Part shown: positions 7,651 through 16,886 of the stretch, piece by piece
Layout: each line of letters begins with the position of its first letter
How positions within the stretch are numbered: the stretch's first letter is position 1
Assembly: GCF_001047375.1 (NCBI RefSeq)
Contig: NZ_LFVU01000003.1
Span: forward strand, 1 to 64,000
DNA from: Clostridium cylindrosporum DSM 605
Lineage (GTDB): Bacteria > Bacillota > Clostridia > Clostridiales > Caloramatoraceae
DNA length: 64,000 nucleotides
Reading direction: 5' to 3'
The notes under the pieces: model-generated
Told to the model about the DNA's origin: nothing
What the model saw: only the letters and a program-made list of their open reading frames with translations
The model's database searches: none
Made by a program: the position numbers and the translations under genes

Positions 7651-7902
7651 ATGGTAGAATTAAGCCCTATAGAAAAGGAAGCACTAAAAAGAACTATACT
7701 AGGTAGATTGAAAGAGGGATTAAGAGTATCACCAAATCAAATGGATATGGATAAAGTTACGTATGATGTTATAAAAAACAACTCTATGTTTGCTGGTGAC
7801 CCTAGGAATATACAATTAACTACTAAGGGAGAGCAAGAAGCAAGAGAAAATAATTATACAATTAATTTTCCTATAAACTTGGAAAGATTAGAACAATTAT
7901 AA
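7651..7902 (+). CDS. hypothetical 83-aa protein
   Basis: It follows a strong AAAGGGGGGAG ribosome site. The protein is soluble and mixed-charge, with an N-terminal helical half (LSPIEKEALKRTILGRLKEGL) and a possible winged-helix-like layout; no family recognised. Flanked by phage-type terminators, it belongs to the prophage remnant. Confidence 0.6.
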   Translation: MVELSPIEKEALKRTILGRLKEGLRVSPNQMDMDKVTYDVIKNNSMFAGDPRNIQLTTKGEQEARENNYTINFPINLERLEQL

Positions 7903-7912
7903 TGATAATTTG

Positions 7913-7944
7913 AAAGCACTTACCTTATATGTAGGTGCTTTTTA
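7913..7944 (+). terminator. terminator
   Basis: AAAGCACTTAC-CTTATAT-GTAGGTGCTTTTT. Confidence 0.85.
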
Positions 7945-8048
7945 TTATGTATAAAGAATTCAAGCATGAGTGTTATAACAACAGGTAAAGAAGTTATGGG
8001 CTACATAGATAAATGTTGCAAGAAAGCGAATGAGAAAAAGGTGATTGA

Positions 8049-8216
8049 ATGATAGTTGATATTATAGCATTATCATTGATATTTACCTGTGCTTTAGAGT
8101 GTATATATGATATTGTATTAATGTTTAAGGATGAGGCTAGGTTTAAGAGCTTTGCTAGTGCTGTAAGGATGGGAATAATAATATCAATATGTCTAGCGGT
8201 ACTAGGTAGTGTATAA
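8049..8216 (+). CDS. small membrane protein, 55 aa
   Basis: ATG follows AAAAAGGTGATTGA. Two hydrophobic helices (about residues 2-24 and 41-55) are separated by a charged loop (MFKDEARFKSF). The topology would suit a holin or membrane peptide, but no family is recognised. Confidence 0.5.
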   Translation: MIVDIIALSLIFTCALECIYDIVLMFKDEARFKSFASAVRMGIIISICLAVLGSV

Positions 8217-8236
8217 GCAATATAATGTAATATTAT

Positions 8237-8262
8237 AGAAGGAATTACCTTCTTTCTTTTAG
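8237..8262 (+). terminator. terminator
   Basis: AGAAGG-AATTA-CCTTCTTTCTTTT. Confidence 0.65.
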
Positions 8263-8291
8263 AATTATGTTGTGAGAAAGAAGGTGATAGA

Positions 8292-8459
8292 ATGAATAAC
8301 GAAATGATAAAAGAAATTGTTGTAGCTATGGTTCAAAGTGGAGTGATAACTCCAAGTAGCGATATAGAAAAAACAGCAAAGAAAGTTACTGATTTAATCA
8401 AGATACTTAAAAAAGAGATAGGTGAAAACCAAGAAAGCGATACTTTTGTAGCATATTAG
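8292..8459 (+). CDS. small hypothetical protein, 55 aa
   Basis: ATG follows GAAAGAAGGTGATAG. It is a soluble, mostly helical protein (IVVAMVQSGVITPSSDIEKT, then a Lys-rich helix). It resembles small phage early proteins in size and spacing but no family is recognised. A terminator starts directly at its stop. Confidence 0.5.
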   Translation: MNNEMIKEIVVAMVQSGVITPSSDIEKTAKKVTDLIKILKKEIGENQESDTFVAY

Positions 8460-8460
8460 A

Positions 8461-8491
8461 AAAAGGAGCCCCAATAGGGGTTCTTTTTTTA
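8461..8491 (+). terminator. terminator
   Basis: AGGAGCCCC-AATA-GGGGTTCTTTTTTT. Confidence 0.9.
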
Positions 8492-8624
8492 TTGAAGGTA
8501 ATTATGAGTAATGATACTATAGAGTTCAAACTAAGGTTGTAGAAAGAATAAGTAATTTGCAATAGTTGGAAGGAAACCCTTTGTTTTTGTAGAAATATGT
8601 TGTAAGAAATGGAGGGAAGAAATT

Positions 8625-9338
8625 ATGAGCAACTCAGCCTGGACACTTTTTATTCTAAACTCTCCATATGATAAGTTTCTAATGTCTGGGGAAAGTACAG
8701 ACTCTTTATATAGAAATGTAATGGCGGATATTATATTTATACTTGGAGAAAGTAGAGCAACATATCAAGATAGTGCTAAGGGTGGAGCACAATTTATTAT
8801 AATTGAGTTTGCTAAGGAGTATGGGATAACTATTTCTCAGTGTTATGAGATGTTTTTTAATCATTCCCGTTATGGTATGGACCTTGCTAGAAAGAGACTT
8901 AAAATCTTGGAAGAGAGAGGTTACCTACTAAAGGGTAAACCATGGGATACAAATAAGACTGTTTACTATATTGGACGTATACCTTCTACTCACAGAATTC
9001 TACTTGCAGACTTTTATTCAGAGCTTATTTATGAAGGTGCTGTTATAATGGAGTTTATCCCAGAGTATAAAACTAGTGAGTTAAGGGCGGATGCATTAAT
9101 AAGATATATTTATAAAGGGTATGAGGTAATCCAGTTTATAGAAGTGATTCTAACTCATAAGCTTAATATTGAAAAATATGAAAGGTTAAAAGATACTGGT
9201 GAAGTTCAAAATAAGTATGACATATTCCCTTCTTTGATTATCTTAGATCATAATCCTATAGCGTATAAAAGCAACAATATTAAAGTTGCTTATGTAAATC
9301 ATAACCTTGATAATTTTAAAAACGTAGTACTTCCTTAG
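8625..9338 (+). CDS. replication-relaxation-like protein
   Basis: 237 aa, ATG after GGAGGGAAG. Residues ~35-115 look like a winged helix (ITISQCYEMFF...RLKILEERGYL). Residues ~140-205 contain ELRADALIRY and QFIEVILTHKLNIEKYERL, which fits the RPDA...FxxEVD...KYxxY pattern of replication-relaxation (PF13814) proteins. The usual Asp after EV is Ile here, so nuclease activity may be lost. It is the last intact gene of the remnant, and its own terminator overlaps its end. Confidence 0.55.
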   Translation: MSNSAWTLFILNSPYDKFLMSGESTDSLYRNVMADIIFILGESRATYQDSAKGGAQFIIIEFAKEYGITISQCYEMFFNHSRYGMDLARKRLKILEERGYLLKGKPWDTNKTVYYIGRIPSTHRILLADFYSELIYEGAVIMEFIPEYKTSELRADALIRYIYKGYEVIQFIEVILTHKLNIEKYERLKDTGEVQNKYDIFPSLIILDHNPIAYKSNNIKVAYVNHNLDNFKNVVLP

Positions 9339-9352
9339 GTACTTTTTCATGT
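9325..9352 (+). terminator. terminator overlapping the gene end
   Basis: AGTAC-TTCCTTAG-GTACTTTTTC. Confidence 0.65.
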
Positions 9353-9462
9353 ACGGAATTCTATACTTTTGTATGGTATAGTTGGACAAGTCTTTAAACC
9401 TTATCACTCAATGCTTTAACTATTCTTCAATGTTTGCAATTATTATATAATATTTGTTATTA

Positions 9463-9490
9463 TTGTATGTAGTGATTTTACTAGTATAAT
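9463..9490 (+). promoter_or_regulatory. duplicate miaB promoter (left copy)
   Basis: TTGTAT, 16-base spacer, TATAAT. It differs from the right copy (53476-53503) by one base. It now drives only the truncated miaB start and possibly the prophage gene at 9818. Confidence 0.65.
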
Positions 9491-9553
9491 ATATTTAAGA
9501 AGCATTAAATTAACTGAATTATTTACTCGCTAATTAGAAAGGTGGATTTACAA

Positions 9554-9670
9554 TTGATTAAGATACAAAGTAGAAAAAGTTTTAATGAAATATATGACAA
9601 TTTAGATAAGAAAAAAGGTACAGGAAAAACCTTTAATTTAATAACATACGGCTGTCAAATGAGCTCATAA
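9554..9670 (+). pseudogene. truncated 5' end of miaB (38 codons)
   Basis: TTG start after AAAGGTGGATT. It reads [20 protein letters not shown] as in intact miaB, then a diverged KGTGKTFNLITYGCQM, then SS and TAA. The first conserved iron-sulfur cysteine (in YGCQM) is kept, but the rest is gone. It is the half-gene left by prophage insertion. Codons after ~20 are probably phage-borne mimic sequence. Confidence 0.85.
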
Positions 9671-9817
9671 TAGAGTATGTACTTTAATTTTGTCTAATGC
9701 CCAAATAATAAGAAGTGATGATTTAGTCAAGTTGAAGTAATCAGATTATTTTGAAAATACATCAAATAAGATGAGATAATTTTAAAAGGATAACTTAGAT
9801 AATTGTAGGTGATAAAT

Positions 9818-12565
9818 TTGGAAGATTATATTTCAATAACAAATAAAATTAAGGTTTTTATAAGCTCAAGATGTGGAAAAGAGTATGAAAATTATAATAA
9901 AGTAAGAAGACAGTTGAAAACATCTATTGAATCAACTGGTATAGCAGATGTTTACATATTTGAAGGTGGTGGATCTTCCACTCAATCAGCAGAACAAAAT
10001 TATTTATATGCATTAGATGATAGTGATGTTTGTTTGTTTCTAATCGATAATGCTGATGGTGTTACAGATGCGATAGTAAGAGAAATAAATCGAGCTAAGT
10101 CTCATCCAAAAAAATCTTTGTACCTATTTTGCAATCAAAATGAAAAGAAATCTACGCAAATACAAGAAGAACTAACAGGAGCAAAAGGTGCTAAATATTA
10201 TGTAATTGATAACTTTGAAGACTTTGCTAAGCAAGGTTATAAAGATTTAATTAATGATATATGTAATATATACAGGAACTATTGTAAGAATAGACTTACA
10301 GATACCGAATTCGGAGAATATAAACATGATAAGTTAGAAACAGGAGAAGTTGATATAGGCTTGTTGGAAAAGCGTATTTTAGAAAGAACTGATAAGTCTA
10401 AATCATATATTAGGAATGTAATTCACTCAATAAAACAAGAAATAAATGATAGTAAAGAAATCGATAATTATTTTGAGCAATTTCTAAAAGTTCTTTGGGG
10501 TGAAAAGAGTATTAACGAGTTTAATATAGGACTATTTTTAGAGTTCTTGAAAAAAGAACAAAATGAGGATATAAATCAAGTTGTTAAATTAAGATGGCAA
10601 GCTATTCAATTTTATTGGATAGATGACTTAAACACAGCACTTAATTATTTAAATGATGCTCTTATTTTAGCAAAAGAGAAGGATTTACCTAGCTGGTTTA
10701 TTCAAGATATTTTGATAGATTTAAGAAATATTCAAAATTTAAAGGGTCAATTAGAAAATAAATTCTTTATAGAGAGTGATGCACAAAAGGAGTTAAACTC
10801 TATGTCCCAAGGATTATTTTATCCTCTTATTGACAAATATGAAAAATATCTATATCAAGAAATTAATAAGGAAAATAGTAAGAACAGAACTAAATCTCCA
10901 TATAGTGTTAGGTTAGGGAATAATTTAGACGTTTATGTTAAGTATTTAAATAATATCTACGTTATTGCAGCATTTAATGGATCATTAACGCAGATGCTAT
11001 TATTAAAAAATAGAATTAAAGATGTAGCGTTTCAATTATGTGAAGAATATGAAGACTGGGAATTTAGAGTTTTGTTATTAAAAATGTCTATGGTTATTGA
11101 TGATAGTAAACAAACAGAAAGATATATTTCTTACTATAATAATGTTATGGGAAAAATGAACTCTAAAGATGCAAATGAAATTTATAAATTTACAGATTCT
11201 ATTCCTATAAAAACTGAAAGATTAAAGTCAAAATTCCAAGTATTTAAGCACTTAGGATATTTTTTTAGTGATGATGATTATGACTTAATATTAAGTAATC
11301 TGATAGAGGAAACTTATGACTGGATAGAAAAAGAAGATAGAGTAGTTTTATTAGGTAATATTATTATAAGTTCTATTCAAGAAAATAAATGTAGAATAAA
11401 TTCTAATATAATTGTTGAAGTATGCATAAAAATTCTTAATAAAAAGATGTATCGTTTTTATGATAATATTTTTGATTTATTGGAAACATTGGAGCTGAAA
11501 GAAGTTAGAAATGAATTATTAGATTCACTTTTAAAAGAATATATATGTATCATTTTAAATAAAGAAGTGGCTAGTAAAACTAATAGATTATTGAATGCAG
11601 TTATAAGTTTTAGGAAGCAGAAGAAAGAAGGAACTGAAAAAATTGATCAAATTGTTCAAGAGAGTATGAATGAATCAGATATTGAAACGTACTTTTTAGA
11701 AACAACTAATAAGAATGATGATATATATGTAATGAAGTATATACAGGAGATAAAGAATAATATTAAAAGGCAAGGAGAAAACGGTAAATATAGTATAAAA
11801 GCATATGATTCCTATATAATAATTAAAAATATTTTAGAGGAAAATCATGAAATAGTTGATGTTAAGATTCTTGATGAGATAGTAAACGTTTGTGTAGATT
11901 CATTGATTGTAAAAAATCTTACATTTTTAGAGAAGATAAGTGCAATCCAACTAATCATCTATATAAAACTTAATTTTACTAAGATAGACTATAATTATGA
12001 GGATTTATATGACATATTACTAGAAAATGAACAAACATTATTTGTTGCTGTAAGTGATATAATTCAAAAATATTCTGAGATAACATTGAAATTTAATTAT
12101 ATAATGTTGCAAATACATTTAAAAAAATTAAATATTGGAGATTTGATTAATATATTATTGGAAGTTAATAATGAAGAAGAATTTGAGAAAATACAATGTT
12201 TGCATTCAATTATAAATGCTTTTAATAAAGAATTTTTTGAACAAATTGATTATAATATTCAAAATATATTTACTCAATTTGTTTTGAACATGAAAAATGA
12301 TAATAATCAAAATATAAGATATTTAGTAGTTAAGGCAATATTAGAAATGATTACTACAGAAAATAAAAGTTATATGTTAACAGAACTGTCAAAATCAATG
12401 GATTATGATAATGTATTTATTAAAAATCTTATTATAAATAATTTTAATAAATTAAGTGATATAGATTCTGATATTACAGCTTTAATGATAAAAAAAGCAA
12501 AAGTAGATAATCATTATTTTGTACGGGAGAAAGCAAAAAAGTATATTGAAAAAAATACAATATAA
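9818..12565 (+). CDS. DUF4062-like / helical-repeat protein, candidate defence gene
   Basis: 915 aa from TTG, placed six bases after AGGTG (a GTG at 9809 is less well spaced). Residues ~10-115 look like DUF4062, a TIR-like fold: KVFISSRCG at the start, then SDVCLFLIDNADG and a helix with REINRAKSHPKK. The rest (~200-915) is predicted alpha-helical with many leucine/isoleucine-rich helices, like TPR or HEAT solenoids; no Walker A or other NTPase motif is visible. DUF4062 and TIR-like domains often occur in immune-type proteins. The gene sits alone between attL and the integrase, a common cargo position. Role in defence is inference. Confidence 0.6.
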   Translation: MEDYISITNKIKVFISSRCGKEYENYNKVRRQLKTSIESTGIADVYIFEGGGSSTQSAEQNYLYALDDSDVCLFLIDNADGVTDAIVREINRAKSHPKKSLYLFCNQNEKKSTQIQEELTGAKGAKYYVIDNFEDFAKQGYKDLINDICNIYRNYCKNRLTDTEFGEYKHDKLETGEVDIGLLEKRILERTDKSKSYIRNVIHSIKQEINDSKEIDNYFEQFLKVLWGEKSINEFNIGLFLEFLKKEQNEDINQVVKLRWQAIQFYWIDDLNTALNYLNDALILAKEKDLPSWFIQDILIDLRNIQNLKGQLENKFFIESDAQKELNSMSQGLFYPLIDKYEKYLYQEINKENSKNRTKSPYSVRLGNNLDVYVKYLNNIYVIAAFNGSLTQMLLLKNRIKDVAFQLCEEYEDWEFRVLLLKMSMVIDDSKQTERYISYYNNVMGKMNSKDANEIYKFTDSIPIKTERLKSKFQVFKHLGYFFSDDDYDLILSNLIEETYDWIEKEDRVVLLGNIIISSIQENKCRINSNIIVEVCIKILNKKMYRFYDNIFDLLETLELKEVRNELLDSLLKEYICIILNKEVASKTNRLLNAVISFRKQKKEGTEKIDQIVQESMNESDIETYFLETTNKNDDIYVMKYIQEIKNNIKRQGENGKYSIKAYDSYIIIKNILEENHEIVDVKILDEIVNVCVDSLIVKNLTFLEKISAIQLIIYIKLNFTKIDYNYEDLYDILLENEQTLFVAVSDIIQKYSEITLKFNYIMLQIHLKKLNIGDLINILLEVNNEEEFEKIQCLHSIINAFNKEFFEQIDYNIQNIFTQFVLNMKNDNNQNIRYLVVKAILEMITTENKSYMLTELSKSMDYDNVFIKNLIINNFNKLSDIDSDITALMIKKAKVDNHYFVREKAKKYIEKNTI

Positions 12566-12597
12566 TTTAGACAAATATAATTGTACATATAAAGCTA

Positions 12598-12625
12598 AAG
12601 AGCTACCATTACTGGTAGCTCTTAT
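12598..12625. terminator. bidirectional terminator between cargo gene and integrase
   Basis: AAGAGCTACCA-TTAC-TGGTAGCTCTT, a perfect 11-bp stem. It serves the rightward 9818 gene and overlaps the stop of the leftward recombinase. Confidence 0.8.
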
Positions 12626-14288
12626 ATATAAATTTATGTTCTAATCCATCTTTGAATAAGATAGAGTCAATTCTATCATTTTTTACTATTATCTTTTCTA
12701 TTATTGTTAATATAAACTCCCTTAGAGTTTCCTTATTTATTCTCATATCTAACTCTCTATATTCTATATCAGCACTTCGATTAGATATTTCATTCATCAT
12801 TATGAAGTAGCTTGATTTTTTTAGAAATTCTATATCATTTACACCACCTAAAGATTCAACCTTACTTTCACTTATTTTATCATCTATAGCTTTTATTTTA
12901 TCTTCAAGTTCCCTAGTCTTTACTATATACTTCTTTTGGCTCATAGAGTTATCTGAGAATAAATATAATTCTTCAAGTCTTTCTAATGCTCGAATTAACT
13001 TGTTCTTTTCATATTCAAGTTCAGATGTATCTTTCTTAATAACAATGTGTTTCTTTGAAGAATACTTAATAGTATTAGAATTGTAGGAAAATAAGTACTT
13101 ATAATAAATTGCTTCAAGTGACTTAGGATCTAGTCCAACTACATCTGAAAAGATATTTCCTTTAAGCAATAATTTTTCAAATTCATTGATACTTATCTGA
13201 TTTTTAATCGACTTAGTAACATTAACTATATTGGCTATATAGTTAAATATAAATGATCCTAAGCCCATCTCATTTAGTATTTTTGCTTTACATCCAAGGC
13301 CATTATTTCTATTTAAACATATATATGTGGAAGGTCTATAACCATTTTCTCTAGCTCTATCTAATTTAGAAGAGTAGCTAGAAGCACATTCTCCACACTT
13401 TATAAGGCCAGCTAATACATGAATATTAGGTTTACCACGATAAAAAGCTACATTCCTTTGAGCATTCTTATCCATGATTTTATTACACTTCTCCCATTGT
13501 TCAGCTGATATAATAGATTCATGATTATTATCAACTAGAATCCAATCCTCTTGTTTTTTTATTTTCCCCCTAGCAGATTGTCTATAGTTATATCTATAAG
13601 TTCCTTTGTAAAATGGATTGCGAAGTATATCAGCTATAACTTTAGTAGTCCATTTACCACCTCTTTTAGTTTTATAGCTATTTGAATTGAGAAAGTGCAT
13701 TACTTTAACTGTACTTTCAGTTTCTTCATACACATTATAAATATGATTTATTACTATAGCTTCATCTTTATCTATCACAGGAAACTTCCTATCTTCATCC
13801 CACTTATAGCCTAAGGGGCATGGGGCACCATTCCATAAGCCTTTAGTTGCTCTGTCCAGCATTACCTTGGACACACGCTCAGATGTCATTTGTCTTTCAA
13901 GCTCAGCAAATACCAGGATAATTTTAAGCATTGCTTCACCTATAGCATTTGATGTATCAAATTGTTCATTTTTACTTATAAAACTTACATTATAGTTTTT
14001 AAGTTCCTGGTACATATCAGAGAAGTCTAAAAGATTACGAGATACTCTATCTATCTTCCAAACAACAAGGTGGGAAAACTCCCCAAGTCTTATTCTAGAC
14101 ATCATGTTCTGATATGCAGGTCTTATAGTATTCTTAGCACTATAACCAGCGTCTTCGAAGATTTCATGTTCATCTATACCTAATACATACTTTGAGTAGT
14201 TTATAAGTTCCTGACGTTGAAATGGAAGAGAATCCTTATCTAACTGATGATGAGTAGATACTCTTATATAAAGAGCAGCCTTTTTCAA
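12609..14288 (-). CDS. int: large serine recombinase (phage integrase)
   Basis: About 559 aa from TTG, seven bases after AAAGGA (MKKAALYIRVS). The N-terminal resolvase domain has catalytic Ser in YIRVS (S11), then the arginine-rich VVWKIDRVSRN and AELERQMTSERV. Next are the recombinase domain (NPFYKGTYRY), a zinc-ribbon domain with two Cys pairs (CGEC and CLN...GCK) and a long coiled coil of the integrase type. Such enzymes join attP and attB and need a directionality factor to excise; none is recognised with certainty here. It is the gene nearest attL apart from the cargo gene and presumably catalysed insertion in miaB. Confidence 0.95.
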   Translation of the reverse strand: MKKAALYIRVSTHHQLDKDSLPFQRQELINYSKYVLGIDEHEIFEDAGYSAKNTIRPAYQNMMSRIRLGEFSHLVVWKIDRVSRNLLDFSDMYQELKNYNVSFISKNEQFDTSNAIGEAMLKIILVFAELERQMTSERVSKVMLDRATKGLWNGAPCPLGYKWDEDRKFPVIDKDEAIVINHIYNVYEETESTVKVMHFLNSNSYKTKRGGKWTTKVIADILRNPFYKGTYRYNYRQSARGKIKKQEDWILVDNNHESIISAEQWEKCNKIMDKNAQRNVAFYRGKPNIHVLAGLIKCGECASSYSSKLDRARENGYRPSTYICLNRNNGLGCKAKILNEMGLGSFIFNYIANIVNVTKSIKNQISINEFEKLLLKGNIFSDVVGLDPKSLEAIYYKYLFSYNSNTIKYSSKKHIVIKKDTSELEYEKNKLIRALERLEELYLFSDNSMSQKKYIVKTRELEDKIKAIDDKISESKVESLGGVNDIEFLKKSSYFIMMNEISNRSADIEYRELDMRINKETLREFILTIIEKIIVKNDRIDSILFKDGLEHKFIYKSYQ

Positions 14289-14503
14289 TATTAACATCCT
14301 TTCGCAAGGGTAGAGTAGTGCAAAACAAAAACTCATATAGAGACATAAAAGTCCTACATGAGTTTCATGGGTTCGTTTGAGTTAATTAAAATCTAACACG
14401 TTTGAGTGTAGTTGTCAATTACTTATTAATGAATATTAAATTTAATTCTTTAAAACTTATATAAGAATTAAATTTATACTAATACTAAGATATCAATTAT
14501 TCA

Positions 14504-14812
14504 TTATACACAGTTTTCGGTATTTATAAACTTTGATCTTAGATTAGATAATTCAGCAGAACGATTAAATAAGTATTCTTTTACATTTCCTTCAAAATAG
14601 TAAATTTCATTTAAAAAATTATCAAAATTAAACTGATAGTAGAAGGAAGTTCTAGTTTGGGATACATCACATATAACCTCAGCAATAATACCGTCATTGT
14701 TTTTTGCATATTTTATTTCATGATAATTGTCTAATTTTAAGTTATCTATAAGGTTGTATGGAGTGAGTATTTCATTATATGTTAAATCGTATATCTTATC
14801 TATTATAGTCAT
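14504..14812 (-). CDS. 102-aa hypothetical partner of the helicase
   Basis: It starts 35 bases after the helicase stop with its own AAAGGAGGGG ribosome site, so the two form an operon. The protein is small, acidic to neutral and aromatic-rich (SFYYQFNFDNFLNEIYYF). No known family is recognised. It could be a regulatory or specificity subunit, an antitoxin-like guard, or unrelated. The operon context within the lysogeny arm is the only evidence. Confidence 0.6.
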   Translation of the reverse strand: MTIIDKIYDLTYNEILTPYNLIDNLKLDNYHEIKYAKNNDGIIAEVICDVSQTRTSFYYQFNFDNFLNEIYYFEGNVKEYLFNRSAELSNLRSKFINTENCV

Positions 14813-14847
14813 ATAATCTCCCCTCCTTTACTTTGTACTACTTTATA

Positions 14848-16749
14848 CTACTGTTTATTATAATACGTGGATAGCACACCTTCAACAAAATTATTAAGAT
14901 TAGGTAGTAAATCGAAAGCTCTATTAATATCATCGTCTTGCCATTTTGCTCTAGGTAATCCTATCTCATTTCTTAAATAAGCATTATAATACATTGCAAG
15001 CATAGCAATGTTATCTTTTGCTTTGTTTTTTAGGTACCATAGTTTACCTGTAAATAAAGCACAGTTTCTTAGATCTGTTCCTCTTTGATCTATTTCATAC
15101 TTTACAATTAAGTTAGGAACAAGTTCTTCACGTATTACCAAGTCTAAGTCCTTCTTTTTATTCTTAACTATTAGGTCAGGTCGATTAAGATTTTGGTTTG
15201 CATTTTGAGCTTGAGCTGCGAAAGCCCTCGCTTGATCTTCAGTTAAATTAAACTGTTCTACTAATAGTTTGATTTTTTCGTTAAGTTCATCATCAGCCTT
15301 TTTACTTCTCCTAATTAACTCTGTATCTAAGTAACTATCAACATAAAGCGTATGACTATTTGATTCTATAACCTTTCCAACTTCAAGAGTACTAGTTGGA
15401 TCTTTAGGCAATCCTGCATCATCATCATCTCCAAAGTCTGTATCTAGTATTTCATCATATTCCTTAAGATTTTTAATAACTTCACTTTCGTTTATTTCCT
15501 TTTTGTATTTTTCCCATAACTTATCTAGATATAAGTGTTCATGGGAAATTATCTTAGCAATATTATCATTTTCATTACCTTCATGTATGAATCGTAATAC
15601 TCTACCTATAAATTGTACATATGGAAGTTCAGATCTAAACGGTCTAAATATAGCTGCCACTGAAAGATATTCATGATCATATCCTTCTCCTAACATAGCA
15701 ACATTGACAACTGCTTGTACCCTATGATTATCAATAGATTTAAATATTTCATCCTTTGTTTCAGAAGGTAGACCTGAATAAATAACAGCTGTTTTTATTC
15801 CTTTATTTTCATAAAGTGAAGCTATCTGTTGCGCATGTGTAATGCTACATGCAATTGCTATTATTTTATGAGGAATATCATTACTAGTTGCTAATTTTTC
15901 ATTTAACGCCTCTATGCTAGCATCAACGATTTTTTCTGAACATTCTTGTGAATAAGCAACACTTCTAGTAATCCAATCCTGATCTCTTAATCCTAAATTT
16001 AAAATTTCATCAACAGAGTATTCTTTGCTACTATCATTATCTATAGTAAGTTTAAGGTCACCAGGTACGTATTTTATATTCTGAAGACTTTTTACGTAAT
16101 TATTATGCATTGCTCTACTAAGAGGATACTTGTATATAAGTTCACCAGCTATTTTAACTCCATCTGTTCTAAATGGAGTACCTGTTAGTTTTAATACTTT
16201 AGCATTTTTAAAGTATTCTAAACAATTTACCCACGTCTCAGCTGTGGAGTGGTGTGCTTCATCAATTATTATAAAGTCGAAGAAATCGGGATCAACTTTA
16301 TTTGTTAATGAAGAATCTAATCTCTCTTGGAGTTTATGGACGTTAAGAACAACTATATTTGACACCTGAAGGACTTCTTCAGGTGTATTTTTACCTTCAT
16401 ATTCGATAACATTAGGCAAAGGAAATCCATATGAAAAAACCTTACGCTTATACCAAAAGTTATTAGGATTTTCTTGGCTCATATTTTTAAGTATACCGTC
16501 CCTTATGGTTGTTCCAGGTGTGATGATAAGAGTTCTTTTTTTACATATTCCGAATGGTGAAAGGGCAATTACACCTGTTTTTCCAACACCTGTAGGTAAT
16601 ACTACTAATGAATTTCTATTTTTATATTCACTATCAAAATAATCTTTAATTTTTTTATAAGCTTCTATTTGAGGAAGTCTTATTTCATCATTACCATATA
16701 TATTAGGAATTGATGAGATAAAATAGTTTGGATCGTATGTAAAAGCCAT
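14848..16749 (-). CDS. SF2 DEAH-box helicase (type III restriction 'Res'-like)
   Basis: 633 aa. The motor has Walker A PTGVGKT (52-58), the DEAH box (163-166), LTGTPFR and an arginine-finger motif VI QFIGRVLR. The second RecA domain contains YSGLPSETK and NVAMLGEGYDH. A C-terminal ~170-residue region (from ~GKVIESNSH) is not recognised. No methylase or specificity subunit is nearby and no nuclease motif is visible, so this is not a complete restriction system. It is expressed in the leftward lysogeny arm together with the 102-aa protein. A role in blocking other phages is plausible by position only. Confidence 0.85.
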   Translation of the reverse strand: MAFTYDPNYFISSIPNIYGNDEIRLPQIEAYKKIKDYFDSEYKNRNSLVVLPTGVGKTGVIALSPFGICKKRTLIITPGTTIRDGILKNMSQENPNNFWYKRKVFSYGFPLPNVIEYEGKNTPEEVLQVSNIVVLNVHKLQERLDSSLTNKVDPDFFDFIIIDEAHHSTAETWVNCLEYFKNAKVLKLTGTPFRTDGVKIAGELIYKYPLSRAMHNNYVKSLQNIKYVPGDLKLTIDNDSSKEYSVDEILNLGLRDQDWITRSVAYSQECSEKIVDASIEALNEKLATSNDIPHKIIAIACSITHAQQIASLYENKGIKTAVIYSGLPSETKDEIFKSIDNHRVQAVVNVAMLGEGYDHEYLSVAAIFRPFRSELPYVQFIGRVLRFIHEGNENDNIAKIISHEHLYLDKLWEKYKKEINESEVIKNLKEYDEILDTDFGDDDDAGLPKDPTSTLEVGKVIESNSHTLYVDSYLDTELIRRSKKADDELNEKIKLLVEQFNLTEDQARAFAAQAQNANQNLNRPDLIVKNKKKDLDLVIREELVPNLIVKYEIDQRGTDLRNCALFTGKLWYLKNKAKDNIAMLAMYYNAYLRNEIGLPRAKWQDDDINRAFDLLPNLNNFVEGVLSTYYNKQ

Positions 16750-16886
16750 TTTCAGCCCTCCAATAATTTAAATTTTAATATAAAACATTATTTATAGAAA
16801 TGTAAAGACAACTTAGTTAAGAACTTCTATTTTAGTCAGCTGCAATATTTAAAGAATATAAAAATAAGCCCGAAGGCCTGTTGTAA

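Larger units (their letters stand above)
9389..9670 (+). repeat. left miaB promoter/5' duplication (attL region)
   Basis: This segment aligns with 53403-53669. From 9426 the promoter region is nearly identical. The first 60 bases of the coding part (9554-9613) are identical. From 9614 to 9659 similarity drops to about two thirds and ends at CAAATGA. It marks the left end of the ~44.0-kb prophage. The crossover most likely lay in the identical block. Confidence 0.8.

Noticed and set aside
9554-9670. Functional short peptide gene
   Set aside because: It is the start of miaB cut at the phage junction; only 38 codons remain and they match intact miaB.
14848-16749. Complete type I or III restriction-modification system
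   Set aside because: No methyltransferase or specificity subunit is nearby and no nuclease motif is visible.
14504-16749. Hachiman defence system
   Set aside because: The small partner is far too short and unlike HamA (DUF1837), and it follows rather than precedes the helicase.
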